Positions 1-8,023 of a stretch of DNA of 64,000 bases are shown one piece after another (the first letter of the stretch is position 1; every line of letters begins with the position of its first letter). The position numbers and the translations under genes were made by a program. The DNA comes from CAZJGG01 sp964545475 (lineage in GTDB: Bacteria; Bacillota; Clostridia; Lachnospirales; JAISER01): assembly GCA_964545475.1 (NCBI GenBank), contig CAZJGG010000006.1, forward strand, positions 5,593-69,592, given 5' to 3'. Under the pieces are notes generated by a model. It ran no database searches and was not told the origin of the DNA. It saw only the letters and a list, made by a program, of their open reading frames with translations.

Positions 1-310
1 TTTCAGTAATATAAGGCTCAATGGGATGTGTTTGCTTGTCTATGCCGAAAAGCGAGAAATAATAAATTGCATCGTTTAATTCGTTTGGTCTATATTTTGG
101 TAAATACATGCTAACTGTGCCCATTGGGGCTTTTGCCATGGGAAAAAAAACTTCATAAATTTCTTCAAGCCTTTTCTTGTCTGTAGGTTCGGTTTTTTTA
201 AGGGCAAACAAAGCCAGTTCCCCTTTGTTTACAGGAATAGCATAATCTATAAAAACCGAAACAGAAATAAATAAGGCAAGTATAATTAAAAACCGATATT
301 TTTTTCTCAT
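1..310 (-). CDS. Membrane-anchored or secreted protein, unknown, 3' end outside window
   Basis: The frame is open from an ATG at 310 to the left edge, giving 103 codons, and is preceded by a GAGG ribosome-binding site at proper distance. The N-terminus (MRKKYRFLIILALFISVSVF) is a short basic stretch followed by one hydrophobic helix, so it is a signal peptide or membrane anchor. The visible remainder is soluble and mixed, with no motif I recognise. It has its own promoter region carrying a perfect dyad at 330-347 and is separated from glnA by about 110 bp. Family unknown; the reading frame and start are well supported. Confidence 0.7.
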   Translation of the reverse strand, partial: MRKKYRFLIILALFISVSVFIDYAIPVNKGELALFALKKTEPTDKKRLEEIYEVFFPMAKAPMGTVSMYLPKYRPNELNDAIYYFSLFGIDKQTHPIEPYITE

Positions 311-329
311 AACCTCAGCCCCAAAAATA

Positions 330-347
330 ATACTCTAAATAGAGTAT
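330..347 (-). promoter_or_regulatory. Perfect 8-2-8 dyad over a promoter
   Basis: The arms ATACTCTA and TAGAGTAT are separated by AA. Read on the minus strand the dyad overlaps a -10-like TATACT, with a weak TTGCAA -35 about 15 bp upstream, just ahead of the gene ending at the left edge. The position is that of a repressor operator. The binding protein is unknown. Confidence 0.5.
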
Positions 348-418
348 AGTACTGAAATTAGTATTGCAAAAACCGGAATTATTTATACTTGCCGTTATTT
401 CAACATGAAATCACATAT

Positions 419-1753
419 TTAATAGTTAGTTAAATACTGCTCTGTTTCCCATTCATGAACTCTTTTAACATATTCATTCCACTCAATTTTCTTTGCCTTT
501 GCATAATTTTCAACAGTGTGTTTTCCTAAAGCGGATTGAACTAATTCATCTTTCAGAAGATGTTCAATTGCTTCATGCAAGTCAATAGGGAGTTTTTCTA
601 TACCAGCCTTTTCCAAGTCCTCATCGGTCATATTATAAATATTTTGGTCAATAGGAGCTGGTGGCACAATTTTGTTTTTAATGCCGTCTATGCCCGCTTT
701 AAGCATCCCTGCAAGGGCTAAATAAGGGTTGCAGGAAGGGTCTGGGTTTCTAAGCTCAATTCTTGTGCTGTCTCCTCTTGCAACAGGTATTCGGATTAAC
801 GGGCTTCTATTAGAGAAAGACCAAGCAATGTAAACAGGAGCTTCATATCCCGGAACAAGCCTTTTATACGAATTTACAAGGGGGTTTGTAATAGCTGTTA
901 AGCCTTTTGCGTGCTTCAAGAGCCCACCGATGAAATACATGCATTCCTGTGAAAGTCCGTTTGGTTTTGTTGGGTCGTAAAACGCATTTTTGCCGTCTTT
1001 AAATAAGGACATATTACAGTGCATACCAGAACCACATTCATCATTTAACGGTTTTGGCATAAACGTTGCGTGAAGACCGTATTTTTTAGCTATTACTTTA
1101 ACAACAAGTTTGAAGGTTACAATATTGTCCGCAGCACTTAAAGCGTCGGAATATTTAAAGTCTATTTCGTGCTGGCCAGGGGCGTTTTCATGGTGCGCCG
1201 CCTCAATTTCAAAGCCCATTTGCATTAATGTTTTAACCATAGCAATACGGGCAATCTCGCCGTTGTCAATAGGACCTAAGTCGAAATAAGATGCTTTGTC
1301 GTGGGTTTTTGTTGTGGGTGCGCCGTCTGTATCTCTTTGGAAAAGGAAAAATTCGCATTCAGGACCAACAAAGAATTCATAACCCATTTCTTTTGCTTCT
1401 TCCATTGCCGCCCGAAGAACGTTTCTTGGGTCTCCCTCGAAAGGTTTATCGTCTGGTCTGTAAATATCGCAAATAATTCTTGCAATGTTGTGCTCTCCAA
1501 ACCATGGCATAACAGCGTAAGTTGAAGGGTCTGGTCTTAAATACATGTCGGATTCCTCAATACGCACGAAACCCTCAATGGACGAGCCGTCAAACATCAT
1601 TTCGTTTCTTAAAGCTTTTTCAAGCTCATAAACTGTTGTTGCAACGTTTTTCATCATTCCGAAAATATCAACAAATTGAAGCCTTACAAATTCTATATTC
1701 TGCTCTTTTGCGAGCTCCAAAATGTCTTTAGCGGTAAGCTTCTTTTCAGCCAT
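419..1753 (-). CDS. glnA: Glutamine synthetase, type I
   Basis: Makes glutamine from glutamate, ammonia and ATP in the cytoplasm. The 444-residue length fits the GSI-alpha class. FDGSSIEGF at about 54-62 and the following ESDM metal-site region are present, as are the ammonia/glutamate-site block MPKPLNDECGSGMH and the NSYKRLVPGYEAP nucleotide-site block. ATG at 1753 is chosen because GAGGAG lies seven bases upstream; a start 15 bp earlier has no such site. It is the last gene of a minus-strand group, 11 bp after a class-I amidotransferase-like gene. I see no 25-residue insertion of the beta subtype. Identity is near certain; whether it serves general assimilation or a gamma-glutamyl pathway is open because of the upstream neighbours. 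Confidence 0.97.
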   Translation of the reverse strand: MAEKKLTAKDILELAKEQNIEFVRLQFVDIFGMMKNVATTVYELEKALRNEMMFDGSSIEGFVRIEESDMYLRPDPSTYAVMPWFGEHNIARIICDIYRPDDKPFEGDPRNVLRAAMEEAKEMGYEFFVGPECEFFLFQRDTDGAPTTKTHDKASYFDLGPIDNGEIARIAMVKTLMQMGFEIEAAHHENAPGQHEIDFKYSDALSAADNIVTFKLVVKVIAKKYGLHATFMPKPLNDECGSGMHCNMSLFKDGKNAFYDPTKPNGLSQECMYFIGGLLKHAKGLTAITNPLVNSYKRLVPGYEAPVYIAWSFSNRSPLIRIPVARGDSTRIELRNPDPSCNPYLALAGMLKAGIDGIKNKIVPPAPIDQNIYNMTDEDLEKAGIEKLPIDLHEAIEHLLKDELVQSALGKHTVENYAKAKKIEWNEYVKRVHEWETEQYLTNY

Positions 1754-1764
1754 TACAGTTCTCC

Positions 1765-2445
1765 TCAAATTGATTTAATGAATTTTTTAAATATGTTTAA
1801 ATTTTCTTCACTAATTTCCGAAAGTTTCTCCGGGTGCCACTGCGTGCCAAGAACAAACTTTTTGCCGGGCAAATAAATGGCTTCAACTGTTCCGTCTTCT
1901 GCATGTGCAGCCTCAACAAGTCCAACACCCAATTTGGATACGGCTTGATGATGGAGGGAGTTTACTTTTATTTCATATTTATTGATTATATCATAAAGCA
2001 AAGTATTTTCTACAAGCTTTACGGTATGTACATATTCACAAGGTTTGTCTTCAACATTATGCCCGTCAATATGCTGAACAAGAGTTCCCCCCAAGGTTAT
2101 GTTTAATATTTGTGACCCCCTGCATATACACAAAAGGGGCTTATCCATTGCAAGAGCCATTTTGCAAGCCGCAATTTCAAAATCGTCTCTCTCTTTCATT
2201 GGCTTGCCTGCTTTTTCGTGTGGTTCTTCGCCATACTTTTTGCTTTCAACATCTATTCCTCCGGCAAAAACAAAGCCGTGGGCAATAGAAAACATATTAG
2301 CTATATGGGAAGCATCCGTTATAGGATCAAAAATTGGAACAAGTAGCGGATACCCACCGGCTTTTTTAACAGAATCCACATAGTGTTTATTCATTTTGAA
2401 ATTGTCGTCTTCCATAGCACATAATATAGCTATTACAGGTTTCAT
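1765..2445 (-). CDS. Class I glutamine amidotransferase-like hydrolase (peptidase C26, PuuD type)
   Basis: A 226-residue protein of the gamma-glutamyl-gamma-aminobutyrate hydrolase family, expected to cleave gamma-glutamyl amides. The nucleophile elbow LLCICRGSQ puts the catalytic Cys at residue 108, and QWHPE near the C-terminus supplies His204 and Glu206. The oxyanion segment AGGIDVESKKYGE at about 61-73 is typical of the family. A GGAGAGAGGG site precedes the ATG. It sits 11 bp before glnA and 46 bp after a sugar-kinase-like gene, so the three are probably co-transcribed. The pairing of a GS with a PuuD-like hydrolase resembles gamma-glutamylation pathways, but the true substrate cannot be read from sequence. 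Confidence 0.88.
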   Translation of the reverse strand: MKPVIAILCAMEDDNFKMNKHYVDSVKKAGGYPLLVPIFDPITDASHIANMFSIAHGFVFAGGIDVESKKYGEEPHEKAGKPMKERDDFEIAACKMALAMDKPLLCICRGSQILNITLGGTLVQHIDGHNVEDKPCEYVHTVKLVENTLLYDIINKYEIKVNSLHHQAVSKLGVGLVEAAHAEDGTVEAIYLPGKKFVLGTQWHPEKLSEISEENLNIFKKFIKSI

Positions 2446-2491
2446 AAATACCCTCTCTCCTTATTGTGGCAAAGTAACCGTGGAAAGGCGA

Positions 2492-3412
2492 TTACTTAAC
2501 TATGTTGACTGCGCCAAGCTCTGCCTTTTCCTTTGACAAAACCACCTGCATTTCATTATATTCAGCAGAAATCAAATCGGTAAAGGCTTGCTTAATTGTT
2601 TCGTCCAGCGTAAAAACTGTGCCGCAAACAACGGTTTTTGCGCTTTGTAAGCCGCATTTTTCTATTAAAGCTTTTGCTAAGGCAAAAAGATTTTCTGCCG
2701 CATTTTGTTGGATTTTTTTAGCGTAGGCGTCCCCTTCCGCCGCCGCATATTTGACGGTTACTACAAGCTCGCTAATTGATGTCGCATTAAATTTTTCCGA
2801 ATAAAACATTTCCGTTATTTCAGGCACTGTTTTAACATTAAAATGACCGCATACTTTTTCTTCAAGGATTTTGCTGTCAATACGCCCCTCATAAGAATGA
2901 ATGGCATACTTTATGGCTTCCATGCCTATTGCATAAGCAGAGCCTGTGCCGTCCAGCAAATTACCCCAGCCCCCCAATACATGTAAATTCCTTTTATCGT
3001 CCATAGCAATTGCCTTAGAATCCCCGGAAGCAAGCACTAAAATACCATTGCTTTCCATTATTTCTGCGGCAAGCATTGCCTCTAAGTTTGTTACCACTTT
3101 TACAGGGCATTCAAAGCCGTAATTTGTTATAACGGATTGATAAAAAGACTGGGTTTCCGGCTTTATATGTGGATTAAGCCTGGAGTCTTCCGGCGTAAGC
3201 GCAATGCAAACCCCTTTGCATTCATTAGTTTTAATGCTTACAAGCATCGAGAATTCTTTAATAAGCCTTGTTAAATTATCCGTAACAGTTTGTCTGTCGT
3301 GCTTTAATAAGTCTATGGAGCTTCCGGTGTGTCTGCCGACAACTTTATTGTTTTCATCCACGCAAATCAGCTTGGAATAAGACGTACTACCGTCAATACC
3401 TATATAGTGCAT
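2492..3412 (-). CDS. BadF/BadG/BcrA/BcrD-type ATPase, N-acetylglucosamine kinase-like
   Basis: About 306 residues with the ASKHA fold. The N-terminal phosphate-1 loop YIGIDGSTSYSKLICVD, a central adenosine/phosphate-2 region around LVLASGDSKAIAMD, and GGWGNLLDGTGSAYAIG all match the BadF/GlcNAc-kinase family. Members phosphorylate amino sugars or act as activating ATPases. The ATG at 3412 is preferred over an in-frame GTG at 3421, because the GTG overlaps the AAGGGG site that serves the ATG. It is first in the kinase-amidotransferase-glnA group and is driven by the minus promoter at 3451-3479. A sugar kinase is the most likely role; specificity is unknown. Confidence 0.8.
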   Translation of the reverse strand: MHYIGIDGSTSYSKLICVDENNKVVGRHTGSSIDLLKHDRQTVTDNLTRLIKEFSMLVSIKTNECKGVCIALTPEDSRLNPHIKPETQSFYQSVITNYGFECPVKVVTNLEAMLAAEIMESNGILVLASGDSKAIAMDDKRNLHVLGGWGNLLDGTGSAYAIGMEAIKYAIHSYEGRIDSKILEEKVCGHFNVKTVPEITEMFYSEKFNATSISELVVTVKYAAAEGDAYAKKIQQNAAENLFALAKALIEKCGLQSAKTVVCGTVFTLDETIKQAFTDLISAEYNEMQVVLSKEKAELGAVNIVK

Positions 3413-3450
3413 TAAAAGCACCCCTTTGGAAATTAGTGTGTTATTATTAT

Positions 3451-3479
3451 ATTATCCAACATAAGAAGCAAAATTTCAA
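3451..3479 (-). promoter_or_regulatory. Sigma-A-type promoter of the kinase-C26-glnA group
   Basis: On the minus strand there is TTGAAA, a 17-bp spacer and GATAAT, starting about 40 bp upstream of the ATG at 3412. It is divergent from, and within about 10 bp of, the plus-strand promoter at 3488-3516. Confidence 0.6.
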
Positions 3480-3487
3480 GTATTTTA

Positions 3488-3516
3488 TTGATTATAAAAA
3501 TTAACTTTGATATAAT
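3488..3516 (+). promoter_or_regulatory. Sigma-A-type promoter of the ASKHA gene
   Basis: TTGATT, a 17-bp spacer and a consensus TATAAT are followed 39 bp later by the ATG at 3556. The match to the vegetative consensus is strong. Confidence 0.75.
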
Positions 3517-3555
3517 AACTAATAAATTCTTTAAATTTAAGTTAGGGGTATGCAA

Positions 3556-5298
3556 ATGAAAAAGCTTTCCGTATTACATAACGGCGTAACGCACACATAT
3601 AACGTTTTGGAAAACACAAATTTAATGACTTTTTTACAGGAAAGTGGCATTTACATACCGGCTATTTGCAGTGGACGGGGAACGTGTGGCAAATGCCAAA
3701 TTAAGGTTTTAGATGGGGCTTTGCCCGTTACTATAGAAGACGAAAATTTTTATTCAAAAGACATGCTTGAAGCAGGATATAGGCTTTCTTGCAAAGCTGT
3801 AATTTCTGAAGATTTAGGCATAATGACAATAAACTCCGATGAATCTAAGTTTGAAATATTAACAAGTTACGACAGCGGCGGCGAAGCTAACGAAGTTATG
3901 ATAAATTCTGGCTTTAGCATTGTTTCTTTTAAAGAGGTGGATTTAGGGTTAAACGCTTCTGATACACTGAAAAGTAAATGTGAAGTTCATGTGCCTTTAA
4001 GTGTTTACCAAAAAATTGGTGAAGTTATTAATGAGAATGATTTTTACGCTCTTTTAAACGAAAAAAGAATGGTTGATGTTTTTCCGGAGGAACAAGAGGT
4101 TTATGGCGTTGCTGTGGACATTGGCACAACTACCATTGGTTTGGAGCTTTTAAACTTAATTACAGGGAAGCGGTTAGCGGCATATTCCCTTATAAACAAG
4201 CAAAGGGAGTTCGGGGCGGACGTTATTTCAAGAATTGTAAGCGCTAGAGAGGGCAAGCTTAACAAGCTTTCCAAAAGCGTGCAAAGGGACATTTATTATG
4301 GTATTGAACAGCTTGCTAAAATTGCCGGTGTAAGAGCCAAAAATATTTATAACGTAGTTATCGCCGCAAACACAACTATGATTCATTTGTTAACAGGTGT
4401 TTTGCCAAACTCTTTAGGGGTTTATCCTTTCCGTACAACTATAACTGATATGGAAAAATTTATGTTCAGAGATTTATTTAAAGGCTTAGAGGATAAAGTT
4501 GCAAACGAATGCGTAACGACTTTACTTCCGTCAATTTCTGCATACGTAGGCGCAGATATAACTTCCGGCATAGTTTTTGTAAAAGGAAAAGCTATGGACA
4601 AAACATCTCTTTTAATAGACATTGGAACAAACGGAGAAATGGCTCTTTTCGGCGGAGATTTAGGGGGCAAAGTGCTTTGTACTTCTACGGCGGCAGGTCC
4701 GGCGTTTGAGGGGGGCAACATATCCTGCGGCATAGGCAGCGTTCCCGGGGCGATTTCTAAAATAAGCCTTGAAAACGGAGAATTTAAACTTACAACAATT
4801 GGTGATGCAAAACCAATTGGCATTTGCGGATCTGGGGTTATGGATTTGGTGGCTTGCCTTATTAGAAATGAATGGGTAGACGAAACAGGCATTTTTGATG
4901 ATAGATTTGACGGCAAGATTGAACTTACTGACGGTGTTACGTTTTTACAAAAGGATATTAGGGAATTGCAGCTTGCAAAATCCGCAATACGTGCCGGGCT
5001 TGATATATTAATTGAAAAAGCCGGGCTTACATATGAAAACATTGGCAACGTTTTTTTAGCAGGAGGTTTCGGCTTCCGTATGAACATAGAAAGTGCCGTT
5101 ACTATAGGGCTTATTCCGGCTGAACTCAAAGAAAAAATCGTTAGTGTTGGCAATTCGTCTTTAGGCGGTGCGGTTAAAGCTTTGCTTAACATAAGTTGTA
5201 TTGACCAGATGGTTAATGTAACAAAAGATTCAGAGGAAATAAGCCTTTCCACAGACCCACGGTTTAACACACTTTTTATGAATAATATGTACTTTTAA
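3556..5298 (+). CDS. Ferredoxin-domain ASKHA protein (corrinoid activation protein, RamA/RACo-like, DUF4445)
   Basis: The 580-residue protein begins with a plant-type 2Fe-2S domain whose ligands are Cys38, Cys44, Cys47 and Cys79. A linker is followed by an ASKHA ATPase core: VAVDIGTTTIGLELL, LLIDIGTNGEMALF, AGPAFEGGNISCGI and NVFLAGGFG. In this family the cluster passes electrons to Co(II) corrinoid proteins so that methyltransfer can resume. No corrinoid protein or methyltransferase lies in the window, so the partner is elsewhere. ATG 3556 is preferred over 3550 because GGGG lies seven to eight bases ahead of it. The next gene starts 13 bp downstream. Family assignment is strong, substrate unknown. 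Confidence 0.88.
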   Translation: MKKLSVLHNGVTHTYNVLENTNLMTFLQESGIYIPAICSGRGTCGKCQIKVLDGALPVTIEDENFYSKDMLEAGYRLSCKAVISEDLGIMTINSDESKFEILTSYDSGGEANEVMINSGFSIVSFKEVDLGLNASDTLKSKCEVHVPLSVYQKIGEVINENDFYALLNEKRMVDVFPEEQEVYGVAVDIGTTTIGLELLNLITGKRLAAYSLINKQREFGADVISRIVSAREGKLNKLSKSVQRDIYYGIEQLAKIAGVRAKNIYNVVIAANTTMIHLLTGVLPNSLGVYPFRTTITDMEKFMFRDLFKGLEDKVANECVTTLLPSISAYVGADITSGIVFVKGKAMDKTSLLIDIGTNGEMALFGGDLGGKVLCTSTAAGPAFEGGNISCGIGSVPGAISKISLENGEFKLTTIGDAKPIGICGSGVMDLVACLIRNEWVDETGIFDDRFDGKIELTDGVTFLQKDIRELQLAKSAIRAGLDILIEKAGLTYENIGNVFLAGGFGFRMNIESAVTIGLIPAELKEKIVSVGNSSLGGAVKALLNISCIDQMVNVTKDSEEISLSTDPRFNTLFMNNMYF

Positions 5299-5311
5299 AA
5301 GGGGTATTTAA

Positions 5312-5914
5312 ATGAATTTAAACTTTTTTTCTTATATATTTCATATTCCTGCGATTGTTATTGCAATGGTTCTGCACAACTATGTGCAGGCACTGCTTAC
5401 AATCCGCCTTGGAGACGACAATTTTAAAACAAGAAGGCATTTAACTTTTAACCCATTTAAACAGCTTGAAATAATTGGGTTTATCCTTGCGGTAATTTAC
5501 GGTTTTGGCTGGTCTGCGCCTATTGAAACAAACCCGTTTAAATATGACGACAGAAAAAAAGGAACGGTTATTACTAACCTTTCGCCTATATTAGTAAACA
5601 TTATTGTTGGCATAATTTTTGCCATTGTATACAAAATTGTTCATGAGGTTGCAGTTACTCCTGAACTTGGGGTTTTATCCATGTTTTTAAGCGCCTGCGC
5701 CCATGCTAATATGCATTTGGCTTTAATTAATTTAGTTCCTGTTTACCCCTTTGACGGTTACAGGCTTTTAAACCTGTATTTGTCCCCTAACGCCAGAATA
5801 AAATTTTCTAATTACGAAAAAGTGCTTCAAATTGTTGTTGTGCTTCTTCTTGCTTTCGGTTTTTTAAGAATATTTTTAGAAACAATTTGTAGGCTGATTA
5901 TAAGGATTTATTGA
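5312..5914 (+). CDS. Site-2-protease-like membrane protein (M50 family) lacking the HExxH motif
   Basis: A 200-residue polytopic protein of the short M50 type that commonly precedes scpA in Clostridia. The helix that should carry HEYAH reads VLHNYVQAL, so residues 22-26 are HNYVQ: the first His stays, while the catalytic Glu and second His are gone. The later motif LVPVYPFDGYRLL keeps its Asp near residue 150. It is therefore probably an inactive homologue with a structural or regulatory role. The last 70 bp of the gene and its downstream flank are the source of one half of the linker repeated four more times before scpA. A GGGG-type site precedes the ATG. Confidence 0.82.
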   Translation: MNLNFFSYIFHIPAIVIAMVLHNYVQALLTIRLGDDNFKTRRHLTFNPFKQLEIIGFILAVIYGFGWSAPIETNPFKYDDRKKGTVITNLSPILVNIIVGIIFAIVYKIVHEVAVTPELGVLSMFLSACAHANMHLALINLVPVYPFDGYRLLNLYLSPNARIKFSNYEKVLQIVVVLLLAFGFLRIFLETICRLIIRIY

Positions 5915-5965
5915 TATATAGTAATAAAGTACGGTGATATGGTAGGAAGTAAGGATTATTTATAT
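5847..5965 (+). repeat. Cassette linker, copy A: native M50-gene 3' end and flank
   Basis: This is the original form of the right half of the linker. It runs from the last coding bases of the M50-like gene through its stop to GGATTATTTATAT. It includes a short frame MVGSKDYLY (5939-5968) retained in every later copy. The first cargo gene follows 16 bp later. Confidence 0.85.
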
Positions 5966-5981
5966 TAGGTGAGGTGTTGAA

Positions 5982-6329
5982 ATGAAGATAGGCGAGGTTT
6001 GTTTATTGACAAATGATGTGATTCGTCTTTCGGATTTTTATAAAATGCTATTCAGCATAGATAATAATAGCAATGATGATGTCCATCAATTCATTATTGC
6101 CGAGGAGACTACTCTTACCGTCTACAACGATGGAGTTGAGCGTGAAATCAATCCTCACAATATTTGCATTGCGTTTACAGTCGAGGATGTTGATGTTGAA
6201 TTCGAAAGGTTGAAAGAACTTGGAGTAGAAATTGTTGAGCCTCCGACAGTTAGACCGTGGGGTGCAAAAAATATGAGCTTCTTAGACCCCGATAATAATT
6301 TAGTAACTTTTAGGTGCTTCCCAAAATAG
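5982..6329 (+). CDS. VOC-superfamily protein (glyoxalase/bleomycin-resistance/dioxygenase fold), cargo 1a
   Basis: A 115-residue single-domain VOC protein. It opens with MKIGEVCLLTNDVIRLSDFYK, continues with the beta-alpha-beta-beta-beta repeat, and ends with the characteristic FLDPDNNLVTFRCF. Members bind metal and small molecules, either as isomerases or as drug-sequestering proteins. The site GGTGAGG lies at good distance and is shared with the next linker copy. The stop is followed after seven bases by a short linker with a stem-loop that recurs after the second VOC gene. It is the first cargo of the array. Substrate unknown. Confidence 0.85.
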   Translation: MKIGEVCLLTNDVIRLSDFYKMLFSIDNNSNDDVHQFIIAEETTLTVYNDGVEREINPHNICIAFTVEDVDVEFERLKELGVEIVEPPTVRPWGAKNMSFLDPDNNLVTFRCFPK

Positions 6330-6336
6330 GGAGATT

Positions 6337-6391
6337 ATGAGCATTTTGTAAAGGAGTTACTTCATAATCTTAACTCAGTAAAATTTATATT
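6337..6391 (+). repeat. VOC-type short linker, copy 1, with stem-loop
   Basis: It starts with ATGAGCAT like the main linkers but continues differently, through GAGTTA (6354-6359), a TTCATAATC-containing loop and TAACTC (6371-6376), ending in AAAATTTATAT. A diverged copy follows the second VOC gene at 8457-8510, with a compensatory change in the stem. Confidence 0.8.
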
Positions 6392-6403
6392 TGGTGGTGT
6401 ATA

Positions 6404-6940
6404 ATGAATATTATTTTAAATGAGATTGTTATTAGAGATTTTCAAAGAAAAGATGCCGAAAAACTACATAGTATTGTGCGTGAAAGTGAAATCATTAGGT
6501 TTATGAAAGATTGGTCAGAAATAGCCTCAACGCCTGAAGATTTTTACGAATTTATTGATTGGCTACAAACAAAAAAAGATGCAACCGATATTTATGAAAA
6601 GAAAAGATACGCCATTGCTTTAAGTGAAACAGACGAGTTGATTGGTATGGTTGGTATGGGACTTGAAGATACTGTAAACGAAGTAGAAGTTGCATATTTT
6701 ATGTGTGAGCAACACCAAAGGAGAGGTTACACAAGACAGGCTGTTAACGCCATTACAGATTGGTGTTTTGGCGTTTCTGAAATTCCATATTTAATTTTAA
6801 CCATCGACTGTGCAAACACACATTCTTGCAAGTTGGCAGAAAAATGTGGTTTTGTATTATTTGAAAAAAGAACTCCTATTGGGCACATACAGCCAAACAT
6901 GGAGAGCGACAGTTACTATTACTATCGCTTATACAGATAA
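6404..6940 (+). CDS. GNAT-family N-acetyltransferase, cargo 1b
   Basis: 178 residues of the RimJ/RimL-like GNAT type (MNIILNEIVIRDFQRKDAEK). The acetyl-CoA loop is represented by CEQHQRRGYTRQAVNAI, and the beta-5/alpha-4 end by CKLAEKCGFVLFEKR. Such enzymes acetylate protein N-termini, polyamines or antibiotics. GGTGGTG lies ahead of the ATG. The TAA stop overlaps the start of the next linker (ATGAGCAT begins at 6940). It shares a unit with the VOC gene 74 bp upstream. Substrate unknown. Confidence 0.87.
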   Translation: MNIILNEIVIRDFQRKDAEKLHSIVRESEIIRFMKDWSEIASTPEDFYEFIDWLQTKKDATDIYEKKRYAIALSETDELIGMVGMGLEDTVNEVEVAYFMCEQHQRRGYTRQAVNAITDWCFGVSEIPYLILTIDCANTHSCKLAEKCGFVLFEKRTPIGHIQPNMESDSYYYYRLYR

Positions 6941-7212
6941 TGAGCATAATTTCGGGCAGTTACAATTAATACAATACTACGGAATCAATACATGAGGTAG
7001 TTCTAACATTCCATAAACGTATTTAAAGGCGGTAAACATGGCGAAAATTAATGTAAGCCTTGACGCATTTGAAATTCTCCATGATTTGTTTCAGCATCTG
7101 CTTCGGCTTTTTAAGAATATTTTTAAAAACAATTTGCAGGCTGATTATAAAGATTTATTGATATATAGTAATAAAGTACGGTGATATGGTAGGAAGTAAG
7201 GATTATTTATAT
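6940..7212 (+). repeat. Cassette linker, copy B (long form)
   Basis: The order is ATGAGCATAATTTCGGGC, a 46-bp module (6958-7003), TAACATTCCATAAACG, then the scpA leader and first codons (ATG at 7038). It then switches near 7090 to the M50-gene 3' end and runs to GGATTATTTATAT. The scpA-like and M50-like halves align base for base with 10962-11050 and 5847-5965, apart from scattered substitutions. Confidence 0.9.
7038..7184 (+). other. Chimeric 48-codon ORF in linker B
   Basis: It begins exactly like ScpA (MAKINVSLDAFE), keeps the scpA site AAAGGCGG ahead of its ATG, and then reads on in a shifted frame through the copied M50-gene end. The equivalent frames in linkers C, D and E are 42, 25 and 25 codons. 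It may be translated merely because the scpA start signals were copied. Confidence 0.4.
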
Positions 7213-7228
7213 TTGGTGAGGTTGCGGA

Positions 7229-7768
7229 ATGAAAAATCATATACACATATTTGGTGCTTCTGGCTCAGGAACAACCACGATTGCTAAAAGTGTAAGCAAA
7301 CAGATAAATTACTCTCACTTTGACTCAGATAATTATTTTTGGAGTCCAACAACCAACCCCTTTACAGTAGAAAGAGATAAAACAGAATGTATTGAGTTAA
7401 TGAAAAAAGACTTGTATTCTGTTGGAGATTGGATATTAAGTGGCTCTGTTACTGGTTGGGGAGATGAGCTATTACCGTTATTTGACCTTGTCATTTTTGT
7501 ATATGTACCTACGGAAAAACGAATTGAGCGACTAAAAAAGCGCGAAGCCGAAAGATATGGTGATAGGATATTACCAACAGGTGATAGGCACAAAGAATCT
7601 ATGGAGTTTATTGAGTGGGCTTCTGCATACGATTTTGGAACACGAAACGGACGTAGTCTGCCTAAGCACGAAATGTGGTTGAAAAAAGTTGATTATCCTG
7701 TGATTAAAATTGAAAACATTGTGTTAAATGAGAGTGTAGACAAGGTAATTAAAGCAGTGCAAGCTTAA
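7229..7768 (+). CDS. P-loop NTPase/adenylate-kinase-like protein, cargo 2
   Basis: A 179-residue small kinase-like P-loop protein. Its Walker A reads GASGSGTTT at 9-17, so the usual Lys is replaced by Thr. The DSDNYFW segment (about 32-38) sits where nucleoside and shikimate-type kinases bind substrate, and RIERLKKREAERYG looks like the lid. Other members of this small family show the same GTTT loop, to my knowledge, so the change need not mean inactivity. GGTGAGG plus GCGGA precede the ATG. It is the only cargo of unit 2. Function unknown. Confidence 0.75.
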   Translation: MKNHIHIFGASGSGTTTIAKSVSKQINYSHFDSDNYFWSPTTNPFTVERDKTECIELMKKDLYSVGDWILSGSVTGWGDELLPLFDLVIFVYVPTEKRIERLKKREAERYGDRILPTGDRHKESMEFIEWASAYDFGTRNGRSLPKHEMWLKKVDYPVIKIENIVLNESVDKVIKAVQA

Positions 7769-7777
7769 CTTCCTATT

Positions 7778-8002
7778 ATGAGCATAATCTCGGGCTAACA
7801 TTTCATAAACGTATTTAAAGGCGGTAAACATGGCGAAAATTAATGTAAGCCTTGACGCATTTGAAATTCTCCATGATTTGTTTCAGCATCTGCTTCGGCT
7901 TTTTAACAATATTTTTAGAAACAATTTGCAGGCTGATTATAAGGATTTATTGATATAGTAATAAAATACGGTGATATGGTAGGAAGTAAGGATTATTTAT
8001 AT
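7778..8002 (+). repeat. Cassette linker, copy C (short form)
   Basis: Same order as copy B, but the 46-bp module after CGGGC is absent, so CGGGC joins TAACATT directly. The scpA-like ATG is at 7830 and its frame ends at 7958 (42 codons). The junction type (GAAATTCTCCATGATTTG) matches copy B rather than D and E. The M50-derived part has lost two bases (GATATAGTAA). Confidence 0.88.
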
Positions 8003-8023
8003 TTTGGGTTGGAGGATGCTAGT

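Noticed and set aside
4422..5270. 282-codon ORF on the minus strand
   Set aside because: It lies wholly antisense to the conserved ASKHA gene, has no recognisable domain, and is a shadow of codon bias in that gene.
7976..8023. ATG at 7976 as start of the second VOC gene
   Set aside because: These codons (MVGSKDYLY and following) belong to the repeated linker and occur before unrelated cargo; a GTG with GGAGG lies at 8024.
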